DNA of 64,000 bases, taken from positions 186,001 through 250,000 of the forward strand of contig JAFABB010000007.1 of assembly GCA_023426245.1 (NCBI GenBank), given 5' to 3'. Of this stretch, positions 31,881 to 41,222 are shown piece after piece. The position numbers and the translations under genes were made by a program. Origin of the DNA: Bacillota bacterium. GTDB taxonomy: Bacteria; Bacillota; UBA4882; UBA8346. The notes beneath the pieces were generated by a model. That model had not been told where the DNA came from and did no database searches. It worked only from the letters and a program-made list of their open reading frames with translations. Positions within the stretch are counted from its first letter, which is position 1, and each line of letters begins with the position of its first letter.

Positions 31881-33281
31881 ATGGTAACGAAAATTTCAAA
31901 ATGGGTTCTGGTGTTAGCGGTGATCCTTAGTATATACGGCATGGGTACTTGCTTTGCCGGCAACGAAGAAACGCAAGCGCTTACTTTGGATCAGGCTGTC
32001 AATATTGCCATGGAAAACAGTTTGCAACGACGAATTGCTCAAAGTGATGTGGAGGTTGCCAAGGATAAATTGAAACAGGCCCAGTCGGGCTATTGGCCTA
32101 AATTAACTTTGGAAGCAGGATACACTCATTATAGTGAAGTCCCAACCGATGTACAATTAGCGACTGAAATGGTAAAAATGAATAATGGGATGGTTGATTG
32201 GGCTACATATTTATCTCATAATGGTTATCCACTTATTGGGGGTAGTTTATTAACTGGTATGTCAAAAGTCGAAATTCCCGATCAGAGCCTAAACTATTAC
32301 GGTTGGGACTTGGTCTTAGAGCAACCCCTTTATACCGGCAACAAATTGACGGCCGTAAATAAACAGGCCAAAGCCAATCAAGGTTATGCCAAGGCTAATT
32401 TAGACGCAACCGATCAAAACTTGGTTTTTGAAGTGAAGAAAGCTTACTATACTGTAATATTCACTGGGCATCTGGTGGAAACCATGCAACAGGCCGTCAA
32501 TAGTATGGAAAATCATGTTAAGGAAGCGGATGCCTATTGCAGGGCTGGAATGGTCGCCAAACTGGACGTAAAAAGGGCCGAAGTTAAGCTGGCTGATCTA
32601 AAACAGAAATTGTTAATGGCCCAAAATGGCCTGGAACTTGCCAATATGGCCTTAAATTTCACAATGGGCGTCAATCTGGAAACTCATTATCAGTTAATTG
32701 ATAATGTCCAATACGAACCTTTTCAAATGGATTTGCAGACTTGCCAGGAAAAAGCTTTGGCAACCCGGCCTGAGGTAGTGGCTATACAGGCTAAAGTGGA
32801 AATGGCCCAACAAAATTTGGAAATTGCTAAAAGTGCCGGCAGACCTTTGGTGGCAATAAGGGCTAAACATGAAGATATCACACCGTACAATCCGGATCCG
32901 GAGAATCAAATCGGAGTGGTTGCCACGATGAAGTTGATCGATGGGGGCCAAATTCGTAGCCAAGTCAGGGAAGCTGAAGAAGTTGTAAAACAGGCGCAAA
33001 CCGCTCAGGAGTTAACCAACCGTGCTATAAAGCTCGATGTCGAGCAAGCATACCGTAACCTTCAAGTGGCTTTGCAAACAATCCAGGTCGCAGAGAAAAG
33101 TTTGGATCAAGCACAGGAAACCTTGCGGATGGCAGTTGTCAGCTATAAAGCCGGCCTTAGTTCATCCTTGGAACGGATTGACGCTGAAGTCGGTTTGACC
33201 CAGGCCAAGACCAATTATACGCAGGCTTTAAGCATGTATAATATCGCTTTGGCCCAATTACAAAAAGCTATCGGACAATAA
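31881..33281 (+). CDS. TolC-family outer membrane efflux protein
   Basis: 466 aa with a signal peptide (residues 1-26, ending GTCFAG). Two OEP repeats: LDQAVNIAMENSLQRRIAQS, then the long coiled-coil stretches and AITKAVE-like ends (AVEKSLDQAQETLRMAVVSY is close in form). Outer membrane channel for a tripartite exporter. Its presence supports a diderm envelope. The next gene follows after 14 bases. It is followed by HlyD, ATPase and permease genes. Confidence 0.92.
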   Translation: MVTKISKWVLVLAVILSIYGMGTCFAGNEETQALTLDQAVNIAMENSLQRRIAQSDVEVAKDKLKQAQSGYWPKLTLEAGYTHYSEVPTDVQLATEMVKMNNGMVDWATYLSHNGYPLIGGSLLTGMSKVEIPDQSLNYYGWDLVLEQPLYTGNKLTAVNKQAKANQGYAKANLDATDQNLVFEVKKAYYTVIFTGHLVETMQQAVNSMENHVKEADAYCRAGMVAKLDVKRAEVKLADLKQKLLMAQNGLELANMALNFTMGVNLETHYQLIDNVQYEPFQMDLQTCQEKALATRPEVVAIQAKVEMAQQNLEIAKSAGRPLVAIRAKHEDITPYNPDPENQIGVVATMKLIDGGQIRSQVREAEEVVKQAQTAQELTNRAIKLDVEQAYRNLQVALQTIQVAEKSLDQAQETLRMAVVSYKAGLSSSLERIDAEVGLTQAKTNYTQALSMYNIALAQLQKAIGQ

Positions 33282-33295
33282 AAGGAGAATGAATC

Positions 33296-34102
33296 ATGAA
33301 AAAAACAGGAATTGTAATTATAGTTTTTGCGGTCATTCTGGTCGCCGCCGTTTGTGGTTTCTTGTTAATGAACCGCAGCAGTGAAGCTGTATCGGAATTC
33401 TCAGCCGAACCCCTTCAGATAACCGGTAATATCGACGCCACTGAAACCGACGTCAATGTGAAAATACCGGGACGGGTCGCTTCGATTCAAGTAGAAGAAG
33501 GTCAAGAAGTCACTGCAGGTCAGACAATCGCCGTGATGGAGGCCGAAAATATTCAAGCGAAATCAAACCAAGTAAAAGCAGTGCTGGACCTGGCTCAAAC
33601 TACATATAACCGACTGAGTCAATTATATAATGAAGGGGTCCTGCCACAGCAAAAATTGGATATGGCACGGGCCGATCTCCGGCAGGCGCAAGCCGGATAT
33701 GATGAAGTGATGAGTTATATCAATGATTCAACCGTTAAAGCCCCGATTGGCGGGGTTATTACCTCCAAGTCCGTGGAAAAAGGAGAAATGGTTTCCTCCG
33801 GTATGCCGCTGGTAACCATCACCAATCTACAGGATGTTTGGGTTGATCTTAAAGTGAGGGAAAGCGCCATTAATCAATTCAAGATTGGCGCTAAAGTGCC
33901 GGTACAAGTCGTCGGAGTACCCCACAAAATATATAACGGTGTAGTAAATTTTATAGCTTCCAAACCCAGTTATGCTACGGAGCGGGCGATTCAGGAAAAA
34001 GGGGAAAAAGATCTGGTGGCTTTTCAGGTGAAACTTAAATTGGACAATTCGGATGGTTTGTTAAGACCTGGAATGACAGCAGAGGTAAATATCAAACCAT
34101 AG
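33296..34102 (+). CDS. HlyD-family periplasmic adaptor
   Basis: 268 aa. N-terminal membrane helix (IVIIVFAVILVAAVCGFLLM). Biotinyl-lipoyl-like half KIPGRVASIQVEEGQEVTAG, a helical hairpin (about 95-135), second half KAPIGGVITSKSVEKGEMVS, then the barrel domain ending RPGMTAEVNIKP. Bridges the ABC permease and the TolC channel. RBS AAAGGAGAATG. A shorter HlyD, as in YbhG/EmrA-like systems. Confidence 0.92.
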   Translation: MKKTGIVIIVFAVILVAAVCGFLLMNRSSEAVSEFSAEPLQITGNIDATETDVNVKIPGRVASIQVEEGQEVTAGQTIAVMEAENIQAKSNQVKAVLDLAQTTYNRLSQLYNEGVLPQQKLDMARADLRQAQAGYDEVMSYINDSTVKAPIGGVITSKSVEKGEMVSSGMPLVTITNLQDVWVDLKVRESAINQFKIGAKVPVQVVGVPHKIYNGVVNFIASKPSYATERAIQEKGEKDLVAFQVKLKLDNSDGLLRPGMTAEVNIKP

Positions 34103-34229
34103 GATGGAGAAGCTTTTAAGCGAAAAACTGTATTTTGGCAGAAACGTAAGATAATGTCCCGAAGTATTCTGCGGGAATATAGTATCACGATCATAAATTG
34201 ATATCAGTCGAAAGAAGGTAACTGGAGTC

Positions 34230-34892
34230 ATGAATATCTTGCTTCAAGGGAACAATTTGGGAGTGCGTGGAAAGGGACATTATAATTGGCTGTTTAATGA
34301 TGTGAACCTGAAAATCGAATCAGGCAATATTATCGTTATCTATGGGAATAGCGGTTCTGGAAAAAGTTTGCTCGGAGACATCCTTTGCGGTTTAAAAAAG
34401 CCAAACCGGGGTTTGGTGGAAAGACACGTTCCGGTGGCGTTTGCTACCCAACATTTTACACTTTATAGAGATCTTACGGTGCGGGAAAACTTGGATTTTA
34501 TTGATGCGATTCATGATAACACATCTGTAAATAAAGTGAATATTCTCTGTTTGACCGGCCTCAGCGGATGGGAAAATACCCGTGCAGACAAACTTCCTAT
34601 GGGCTTAAGAAAAATGTTGCAAATCGCCTGCGCTATTGTTCAGGACACTCCATTGATTATTTTCGATGAGCCTGTTTACGGGCTGGACCAGCCTTTAAGC
34701 GTTTTGTTTAACCGGGTAATTGAAACCCTTTCCAAACAAAATCGGGGGATACTGATATTAACCAGTCAACGATTAAAGTTAACCGCGCCTACTGGAGTTT
34801 TCGAGTTGGCGGATCAAGGGCTCATTGCCGTCAGCCCAACTAATACCGTTAAAGATAACCAATTCACCTATCAATCCGAGGGGGTGGGATGA
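34230..34892 (+). CDS. ABC transporter ATPase of the exporter
   Basis: 220 aa, one nucleotide-binding domain. Walker A GNSGSGKSLLGD, Q-loop FATQHFTLYRDL, Walker B PLIIFDEPVYGLD. The signature is degenerate (LPMGLRKML instead of LSGGQ), as in some YbhF-like ATPases. 127 bases after the adaptor gene; 3' end overlaps the permease start by four bases. Drives export through the partner permease. Confidence 0.9.
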   Translation: MNILLQGNNLGVRGKGHYNWLFNDVNLKIESGNIIVIYGNSGSGKSLLGDILCGLKKPNRGLVERHVPVAFATQHFTLYRDLTVRENLDFIDAIHDNTSVNKVNILCLTGLSGWENTRADKLPMGLRKMLQIACAIVQDTPLIIFDEPVYGLDQPLSVLFNRVIETLSKQNRGILILTSQRLKLTAPTGVFELADQGLIAVSPTNTVKDNQFTYQSEGVG

Positions 34893-36049
34893 TGAAAAAT
34901 CGATGGAGCCGTATCGGCGCGGTGATGCAAAAGGAGTTTCTGCACGTATTTCGGGATAAAATCGTTTTCATGATTGCCTTTTTGGCTCCGATTGCCTTGG
35001 GATCATTGGTGGGCTTTTTATATATCGAACAAAAAGTGACTCATTTACCTGTGGCCGTATATGACCAGGACCAATCGACACTGAGCAGGACAATCGTTCG
35101 GGCCTTTTCCGACTCGGAACGCTTTGAGATCACAAATGTTTGCAATAATTATCGAGAAGTCGAATATCTTATGAAATCGGAAAAGGTATTTTCGGCAATT
35201 GTTATACCGCCCCATTTGCAACAAGATGTAAAATCCGGGAAGTCCAGTGAAGTTGGGCTGATATTTAACGGTACCAATATTTTAACCATGAACACCTTAG
35301 CCAATGTGGCGGCGCAGGTGATACCGACTATTTCCGGAGGGATTACCATGAAAGTAATTCAGGGATACGGGGTACCGGAACAGAAAGCCTATCAAGCTGT
35401 GACCGCCTTGAGTTTTCGTTCAAGATACTGGTATAATCCTACCACCAGTTATCTTGTATTTATGTTATTAGGTTTACTGGGAACAATAATCCAACAAATC
35501 ACTTTTTTAGGAGTTGCTCTCTCATTTATCCGGGAGAAAGAATCGGGAAGTTGGAGACATTTAGCCTTTTCCAAGCTAAGTACTTTTGAGATTTTTTTGG
35601 GGAAACTATTGGTTTATTTTATTATTTATTGCATCGATGCCATCGTGTTGTACGGAGCGGCTTTCCGTTATTTTGGATTGCCGATGCGTGGAAATCCGGT
35701 GTTGTTTCTGGCAACGGTTCTTTTATTTATCTTCGTCTTATTAGCGATGGGGATGGCGATTTCCATTTTGACGAAATCACCCGCGCAGGCAATTGAAATT
35801 TCCATGCTTGTCGCAGTGCCTTCTTTTTTAATCTCCGGTTGGACATGGCCTTATATCAGCATGCCGTTTCCAGTTCAAATTTTATCGAAGATTTTGCCTT
35901 TGACACATTTTCTGGATGCAATCCGCAGGATTGCATATATAGGAGCCGGAATGGATATTGTTTGGCCTCAGTTGGTTATTTTGGGATTGTTCGGTTTTGT
36001 ATTTATTCCGCTGACTGCTTGGGTATTACACCGTCAAATGCTGAAATAA
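34889..36049 (+). CDS. ABC-2 type permease
   Basis: 386 aa. One helix near residue 25-45, a long extracytoplasmic loop (VYDQDQSTLSRTIVRAFSDS), then about five helices (from residue 190), including LSKILPLTHFLDAIRRIAYI, the typical ABC2_membrane ending. YbhR/YhhJ type. ATG 34889 or 34892; the overlap with the ATPase gene indicates coupling. Together with TolC and HlyD this gives a full exporter, perhaps for drugs or small lipids. Confidence 0.92.
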   Translation: MMKNRWSRIGAVMQKEFLHVFRDKIVFMIAFLAPIALGSLVGFLYIEQKVTHLPVAVYDQDQSTLSRTIVRAFSDSERFEITNVCNNYREVEYLMKSEKVFSAIVIPPHLQQDVKSGKSSEVGLIFNGTNILTMNTLANVAAQVIPTISGGITMKVIQGYGVPEQKAYQAVTALSFRSRYWYNPTTSYLVFMLLGLLGTIIQQITFLGVALSFIREKESGSWRHLAFSKLSTFEIFLGKLLVYFIIYCIDAIVLYGAAFRYFGLPMRGNPVLFLATVLLFIFVLLAMGMAISILTKSPAQAIEISMLVAVPSFLISGWTWPYISMPFPVQILSKILPLTHFLDAIRRIAYIGAGMDIVWPQLVILGLFGFVFIPLTAWVLHRQMLK

Positions 36050-36183
36050 TGATTATGGGGAAAACGATTTTACCCAAATTTTACGGAATAGTCATATCAT
36101 GTCAATGTTATCAAAGGGCTGATCATGATATATTATAACCATACTTTTTTCATTACTCCCTCCCTTTTCTATATTTTGTGATA

Positions 36184-36216
36184 GACCTCGGATTTGACCG
36201 GGGTCGTTTTGTTTTT
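36184..36216 (+). terminator. Terminator of the exporter operon
   Basis: GACCTCGG-ATTTGA-CCGGGGTC followed by GTTTTGTTTTT. The 135 bases before it hold nothing else of note. Confidence 0.8.
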
Positions 36217-36333
36217 GAATTAAAACGCTTCAGTACTCAAAATTTTCTATCTGACCTGTGGCCTAAAAATTTATTTTGCTGGGTGTTTATTTTTGATCCT
36301 TTTATGATCTTTTTGGAGTAGGGTTAAAAATTG

Positions 36334-36408
36334 CAGCCGCCTGTGCCTTAAGTGGTGTTCATTGCCACTTGTCCCGGATTAAGACGGGTGACAGGTCACA
36401 GGCGGCTG
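36334..36408. ncRNA. Cloverleaf-like structured element
   Basis: A perfect 12-pair outer stem CAGCCGCCTGTG/CACAGGCGGCTG encloses two further hairpins: AAGTGG-N9-CCACTT (36350-36370) and CCCG-N8-CGGG (about 36373-36388). A three-way junction of 75 bases with no ORF. It lies between the exporter terminator and the TPR gene. It may be a dispersed repeat or a small RNA; not a tRNA. No family recognised. Confidence 0.45.
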
Positions 36409-36454
36409 AATAAAGGGAAGAAGTTGGGCCATAACTTGCAGGCTTAGGATTGAC

Positions 36455-39073
36455 TCATTCTTTGTTAAAACGTTGTTTAACCCGGACTAAATTCGCCTTG
36501 ACCTTTTTGTTAAGGGCGGCGTCAACTTCAGGTTTATAAACTTTTAAAGCTTCTTCGTAAGATTCAACGGCTTTTTTGACATATTCCTCCGAATTTTCAT
36601 CGATTGCCGCCAGTAAGCTGTAGACAGTACCCAGATTGTTTTGTGTCATTGCATAATCAAGGGGATATTGCTTAATGGTGAAGATATTCAAAGCCTCACC
36701 AAAGGCGTTGATGGCATTATTCAGTTTGTCGGTTTTACTTTGATGAAAGTCGGCAACCGTGGGGTAATTGAAAGTATTTAGGAACTCGGCTATTGATTTA
36801 TATGCAACCCCAATATTATGGATTGTGGTGGCATAATCGTAGGGATATTGGTCCGGTAAATAGACTTTTAAAGCATCTTCATAAGCCCCAACAGCTTTTC
36901 GTAAATTATCATCCGGTTCCTGGACTCCGGCTAACTGTACATAAGCGTTTGCCATTTTACAGCGGGTATTGGCATAGGCCATCGGATCTTCATAAAATGT
37001 ATGAATCTTGATTTCTTCTTCAAAAGCTTTCATCGCTTTGGTTAGATAAAGTTCTTTATCGCGGACCTCGGCCATATCCATCAGGGTATTACCTAAATCA
37101 TTCTGAACATTGGCAAATTCAAATGGACTATTTTCCAAATCGAAAATCTTGAGAGCTTCCTGGTGAGCTTTGATAGCCCGTGAAAGATTGCCTTCCTTAT
37201 TGAAAGTAGAGGCCAGATCACGGCAGGCATTCCCAATATTGTTTTGGATATGGGCATATTGTTCCGGCGTCTCTTCCAGAGTGTAACCTTTCATGGCGTC
37301 TTCAAAGTTCTGGATCGCGGCGGTCAGATTATCCTGTTTGTTTTGATGTTCGGCGAGTACCTTCTGGGATTCAGCTAGACCCAATTTAGCATTGGCATAT
37401 TCTTGGGGGCTATTCTCAAAGGTATAGATTTTTAGAGCTTCTTCGAAAGCTTTTCCTGCAGCAGTGGCATTATTAAGTTTATCACTGATTTTAGACAACT
37501 CGGTAAGGGCATTTCCATAATTTATTTGCAGTTTGGCATATTCCTGGGGCTTGGTTTCGATATCATATAACGGCAGGATTTCCCGAAAAGCCTTCACCGC
37601 TTTGGTGATATTGTCCTGTTTATCATACTTTTCAGCAAGCTTTAAACAGATTTCACCCAGTTTTTGCCTGGTTATCGCATATTCGTCCGGATTATTCTCG
37701 ACAGTGAATACACCGGCCGCAGCTTCAAAGCATTCCGCAGCCTTCGCCGAATTTTCATCCATATCGGCTGTTTCAGCAAGCGCTTGATAAAAAATACCGA
37801 GATTTAGCTGGGTTGAAGCATAAATCTCCGGATAACTTTGAGGCGTATAGACTTTAATGGCTTCTTCGAAAGCGGCGATGGCCTTATATAAATTGTCCTC
37901 TTTATTGATGAAATCGGAGAGGATGCTGTAGGCTGAGCCCATATTAAACTGGATTTTGGCGTAATTCAAAGGGTATTGCCCGGGATTGTAAACTTTCATC
38001 GCTTCTCTGCTGGCTGCAATGGCTTTACCCAGATTTTCTTCCCGGTCTTGAATCTGCCCAAGCTCAAGATAAATCGAACTGAGTTCATTTTGAATATTGG
38101 CATATTCGGCGGGGTAGGCTTCCAGTGTATAAAAACGCAAAGCTTCTTCCAAAGCCTTGATAGCTTTGGGATAAATCTCTGCCGGTCCTTGCGTGGGCGC
38201 CAATCCACAGTAAGCCATACCGGTGTTGAGTTGGTTTTCGGCATAAAGCAATGGATATTGTTCAAAAGTGATTAATTTAAGGGCTTCTTCCGAAGCATGA
38301 ATCGCTTTTTGAAGGTTCTCCTCTTTATCCCGGTACTCGGCGAGTGCGGCATATGAAGTCACCAGCACTTGCTGGGCTTTGCAATAATCCATGGGGTGGT
38401 TCTCAAAATCAAAAGTTTTAATAGCCTCTTCCAGATATTGAGTAGCTTTCAAATAATGATATTCTTTGTTGTTTTCCCGTAGTTTCGCTAGAGTCTCATA
38501 TGAAAAGCCTAGATTGTATTGAATGGTCGCAAACATCAGCGGATATTTTTTGGCAGTAAAGAACTTTAGGGCTTCCTCACAGGCTGTGATGGCTTTGGCG
38601 ATATTATTTTCCTTATCTTCATGTTCGGCTAGGGTTCCATATGCAGCACCTAAATCATTTTGAAGGTGGGAGTACTCCACGGGATTTTTAGTGAAATCCA
38701 GTATCTTTATAGCTTCTTCATAACAAAGAATGGCTTTTTTAAGGTTTTCAACAGTTTCTTGTGTTGAAGCTAAATTTTTATAACATACTCCCTCATTGTG
38801 TTTAATTTGGGCATAAACTTTCGGTTCTCTGAAACGCGATATTTGGGATAATAAATCAGTGTATATTGCTAAAGCGTCTTCGTTTTGACCGGCTTCCATT
38901 AAGTGTTGGGCATTTTCGATAATCATTTTTCGATGAGCCGCACGAATCTTGCGTTTACGGTATTCGGAGAGAGTGAAAAAAACCACTCCGATTAGTAATA
39001 ATATTGCCCCGCTGACGATACCCATAAACCATGGGCTCTTAGCGTTTATCGTTGCAAATGGAATCTGATTCAT
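36455..39073 (-). CDS. Large TPR-repeat membrane protein
   Basis: 872 aa. One N-terminal membrane helix (residues 14-35, GIVSGAILLLIGVVFF) followed by about 16 TPR-like repeats of about 51 residues. Typical unit: a Y-P-x-x-Y-A-x-x-Q-x-N-L-G-x-x-Y-x-x-L-A-E helix followed by D-K-E-x-N-L-x-K-A-I-x-A-x-E-E-A-L-K. The array probably forms a superhelical cytoplasmic scaffold. The partner is unknown. A single gene upstream of nothing related. RBS weak (GGCGGGCG). Confidence 0.88.
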   Translation of the reverse strand: MNQIPFATINAKSPWFMGIVSGAILLLIGVVFFTLSEYRKRKIRAAHRKMIIENAQHLMEAGQNEDALAIYTDLLSQISRFREPKVYAQIKHNEGVCYKNLASTQETVENLKKAILCYEEAIKILDFTKNPVEYSHLQNDLGAAYGTLAEHEDKENNIAKAITACEEALKFFTAKKYPLMFATIQYNLGFSYETLAKLRENNKEYHYLKATQYLEEAIKTFDFENHPMDYCKAQQVLVTSYAALAEYRDKEENLQKAIHASEEALKLITFEQYPLLYAENQLNTGMAYCGLAPTQGPAEIYPKAIKALEEALRFYTLEAYPAEYANIQNELSSIYLELGQIQDREENLGKAIAASREAMKVYNPGQYPLNYAKIQFNMGSAYSILSDFINKEDNLYKAIAAFEEAIKVYTPQSYPEIYASTQLNLGIFYQALAETADMDENSAKAAECFEAAAGVFTVENNPDEYAITRQKLGEICLKLAEKYDKQDNITKAVKAFREILPLYDIETKPQEYAKLQINYGNALTELSKISDKLNNATAAGKAFEEALKIYTFENSPQEYANAKLGLAESQKVLAEHQNKQDNLTAAIQNFEDAMKGYTLEETPEQYAHIQNNIGNACRDLASTFNKEGNLSRAIKAHQEALKIFDLENSPFEFANVQNDLGNTLMDMAEVRDKELYLTKAMKAFEEEIKIHTFYEDPMAYANTRCKMANAYVQLAGVQEPDDNLRKAVGAYEDALKVYLPDQYPYDYATTIHNIGVAYKSIAEFLNTFNYPTVADFHQSKTDKLNNAINAFGEALNIFTIKQYPLDYAMTQNNLGTVYSLLAAIDENSEEYVKKAVESYEEALKVYKPEVDAALNKKVKANLVRVKQRFNKE

Positions 39074-39337
39074 AATGTTCGCCCGCCTTTAAAAATATGC
39101 AATTTGGTATACAATGAATGTAATTAAAATCCAATGCAAAAAAGAATACTGGAAATAACTCCTTAAAAATCCCATAAAAACAGCATTATACTATGTGATT
39201 AGTATACAACATAATGGAAAATAAAAAAATATGTAAAGTAAAAAATTGGTTAAGAGAAGCTAAAATGCCTTTTTAAGGAACGAAAATTCCATAGTAATAT
39301 TATTATCGGCCATTATCTTTTTTTTTTTAATGAGGAA

Positions 39338-39365
39338 TAAAAAAACCCGCATATGCGGGTTTTTG
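39338..39365 (-). terminator. Terminator of the LysM/SleB gene
   Basis: AACCCGCATATGCGGGTT: perfect stem with T-run on the minus strand. The rest of 39074-39337 is AT-rich with no gene. Confidence 0.85.
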
Positions 39366-39391
39366 AAATAGATGCCTGTGACAGGATTACT

Positions 39392-40345
39392 TTACGAATT
39401 AAAAAAGATATGATTGCCGATAACAATTGTAACAGGTTGAGATTTTACCCAGTTGTTACTGGTCTTGGTAGGATTATAAAAACCGTTTGCGCCATAACTT
39501 GGATCCCAACCGGAACAGGCCAATTGTACGGCACGATAAGCACTGGCACTGGCTGCTTGATTAATCCGTCCATCTAAAACCGGACTGTATTGATACCGAC
39601 CATTATCCACTTGGTAGATAATTCCGGCAATCGTCTTTGGATAAAGAGGGTCCTGTAACCGGTTAATAATGGTTGCGGCCACGGCGACCTGTCCTTCAAA
39701 AGGCTCTCCATCCGACTCGGCTGTTACGAGTCTTGCCAAAAGTTCAACATCGTTTTGACTTAACTGCAGACCAGTAGACTTTGAACCGCTACTGGTTGTG
39801 GCTTTCGGTATTGTTAAGGACTGATTCGGATATATCGTGGCATCAGAACTAAGATTGTTGGCTGCTCGTAATGCCGCGACGGTGATTCCATAGCGCTGGG
39901 CGATTAAAAATATGGAATCGCCAGGCTGAACCAGGTAACGACTGGTGGTGGAAGATGAACTGCTCTTTACCGATGGAATCGTTAACTGTCTCCCAACCAA
40001 TAGAGAATCACTTGACAGGTTATTACTGCTTTTTAGGGCATCCACTGTAACTCCGAATTTCTGAGCTATCAGAAAAAGGCTGTCACCCGGTAAAACCGTA
40101 TAGGCGACACTGCTGGAACTGGTATTGTTCTTTGAAGTAATACTTAAGGCTTGTCCGGGATAAATTTCATTTTTGCTCAAACCGTTAGCCTGGGATAATG
40201 AAGTTATGGAAGTGCCATAACGGGCTGCAATACTATACAAAGAATCCCCAGGCTGAACATAATAGACTTGTCCATAAACAGCACCTGCAGTGAAAGTCAA
40301 AACACCTAAAACGAGAGAGGAAACCAAAGTCTTTTTCAATGTCAT
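39392..40345 (-). CDS. LysM x3 / SleB-type cell wall hydrolase
   Basis: 317 aa. Signal peptide (residues 1-25, ending AVYGQ). Three LysM repeats (QPGDSLYSIAARYGTSITSL; LPGDSLFLIAQKFGVTVDAL; QPGDSIFLIAQRYGITVAAL) joined by Ser-rich linkers. C-terminal Hydrolase_2/SleB domain (NDVELLARLVTAESDGEPFE, VAVAATIINRL, YQYSPVLDGRI), including the catalytic Glu of A-E-S-D-G-E. Likely a lytic transglycosylase of peptidoglycan or spore cortex. RBS AAGGAGCT. Confidence 0.93.
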   Translation of the reverse strand: MTLKKTLVSSLVLGVLTFTAGAVYGQVYYVQPGDSLYSIAARYGTSITSLSQANGLSKNEIYPGQALSITSKNNTSSSSVAYTVLPGDSLFLIAQKFGVTVDALKSSNNLSSDSLLVGRQLTIPSVKSSSSSTTSRYLVQPGDSIFLIAQRYGITVAALRAANNLSSDATIYPNQSLTIPKATTSSGSKSTGLQLSQNDVELLARLVTAESDGEPFEGQVAVAATIINRLQDPLYPKTIAGIIYQVDNGRYQYSPVLDGRINQAASASAYRAVQLACSGWDPSYGANGFYNPTKTSNNWVKSQPVTIVIGNHIFFNS

Positions 40346-40733
40346 TTTTTAGCTCCTTTTTGTCCACGGCACGGGCAAAAAGTAGGCTGGCAGTAAATGC
40401 TGGAAAGTCACCTCCGGTTTTGCCGTGAAAAACGGAAAATAAATACCGGATGGCTATTCTGCCTAAAATAGATATGGAAAAATATTTTCCAGGCAGAAGG
40501 CTACAAATAGTAACTTCAATGATTCAATTAACCGTGGCAGTAATGTCTAATTGTTCTTGGAAACTGAATCCAACCTGTCAGGCTTTTTCTAGTACTGACA
40601 ATTTCTTTAAAGCTTGGGAAGTTCCTTGTGGGAAAGAGTGGATAGCCAAATGAACGCAGGATTGTAAAATAAACCAGGGCTTGCCTCGCGAGGGAATTGA
40701 TGAGAGAAAGAGGTGGAATATACCGGCAATATC
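40346..40733 (-). promoter_or_regulatory. Leader and intergenic region upstream of the LysM/SleB gene
   Basis: The 100 bases directly upstream of the ATG carry complementary blocks on the minus strand (CACGGCAAAACCGG near the 5' end, TTTTTGCCCGTG and CCGTGG near the RBS), suggesting a structured leader. Cell wall hydrolase genes often carry c-di-AMP riboswitches, but I do not find the expected conserved bases, so no class is given. Further upstream no gene is supported. Confidence 0.35.
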
Positions 40734-41138
40734 TTAGTCTTCGGCTGTCGAGTGGGGTAGGGAGCCGAGATGCTGAAAAAAGAGCTGGGAACGGTGAATG
40801 ATTTGGGATAGATAGAGGGCGAAATTTTGGCGCCAGACATATTTGGCCCAAGAACCAGAAGGGCGGGTACAAAATAACATTTCCAGATGATAAGCGATGG
40901 CCCGGAACTGAGATAAATCCAACTCAATTTTCTGGGTCAGGTAAGGATCGGCAGCAATCCGGCGCGGAATTTTTTTAGTGTAGTAAATCATGGTGGAAAC
41001 CCATAACAAGGCTAACTCATCGATTGGAATCGTTTTCGCCAGCGCCAAGTTCCATTCCTCCCAGATTGGCTTAATCAGTATCAACAGAACGGATTGATTC
41101 AAATCCGATCGGCCGGATCGACGTGGTTCAGTATCCAC
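40734..41138 (-). CDS. Hypothetical helical protein
   Basis: 134 aa from GTG 41138; a start nearer to TTG (residue 13) is also possible. Leu/Ile/Trp-rich, helical (VLLILIKPIWEEWNLALAKT; IELDLSQFRAIAYHLEMLFC). No family recognised. Two other ORFs overlap the 3' half in other frames and look less natural. Follows the PBP gene on the same strand. Confidence 0.45.
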   Translation of the reverse strand: MDTEPRRSGRSDLNQSVLLILIKPIWEEWNLALAKTIPIDELALLWVSTMIYYTKKIPRRIAADPYLTQKIELDLSQFRAIAYHLEMLFCTRPSGSWAKYVWRQNFALYLSQIIHRSQLFFQHLGSLPHSTAED

Positions 41139-41156
41139 ATTTGATCCGGCCGGATC
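41107..41156. promoter_or_regulatory. Paired GATC(C/G)GGCCGGATC palindromes at a promoter
   Basis: GATCGGCCGGATC (41107-41119) and the perfect palindrome GATCCGGCCGGATC (41143-41156) flank the start of the 40734 gene, next to an AT-rich TATAATATATAATATATT. A half-site (CCGATCCGGG) follows near 41187. An operator pair is possible; the protein that would bind is unknown. Confidence 0.4.
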
Positions 41157-41222
41157 GGTATAATATATAATATATTCATCGGAGGCCGATCCGGGAAGGG
41201 AGATGTCGCAAAAGATTTAGAA

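Noticed and set aside
40528..40927. Additional minus-strand ORFs downstream of and overlapping the 40734 gene
   Set aside because: They overlap one another in different frames, lack RBS sites and show unnatural composition.
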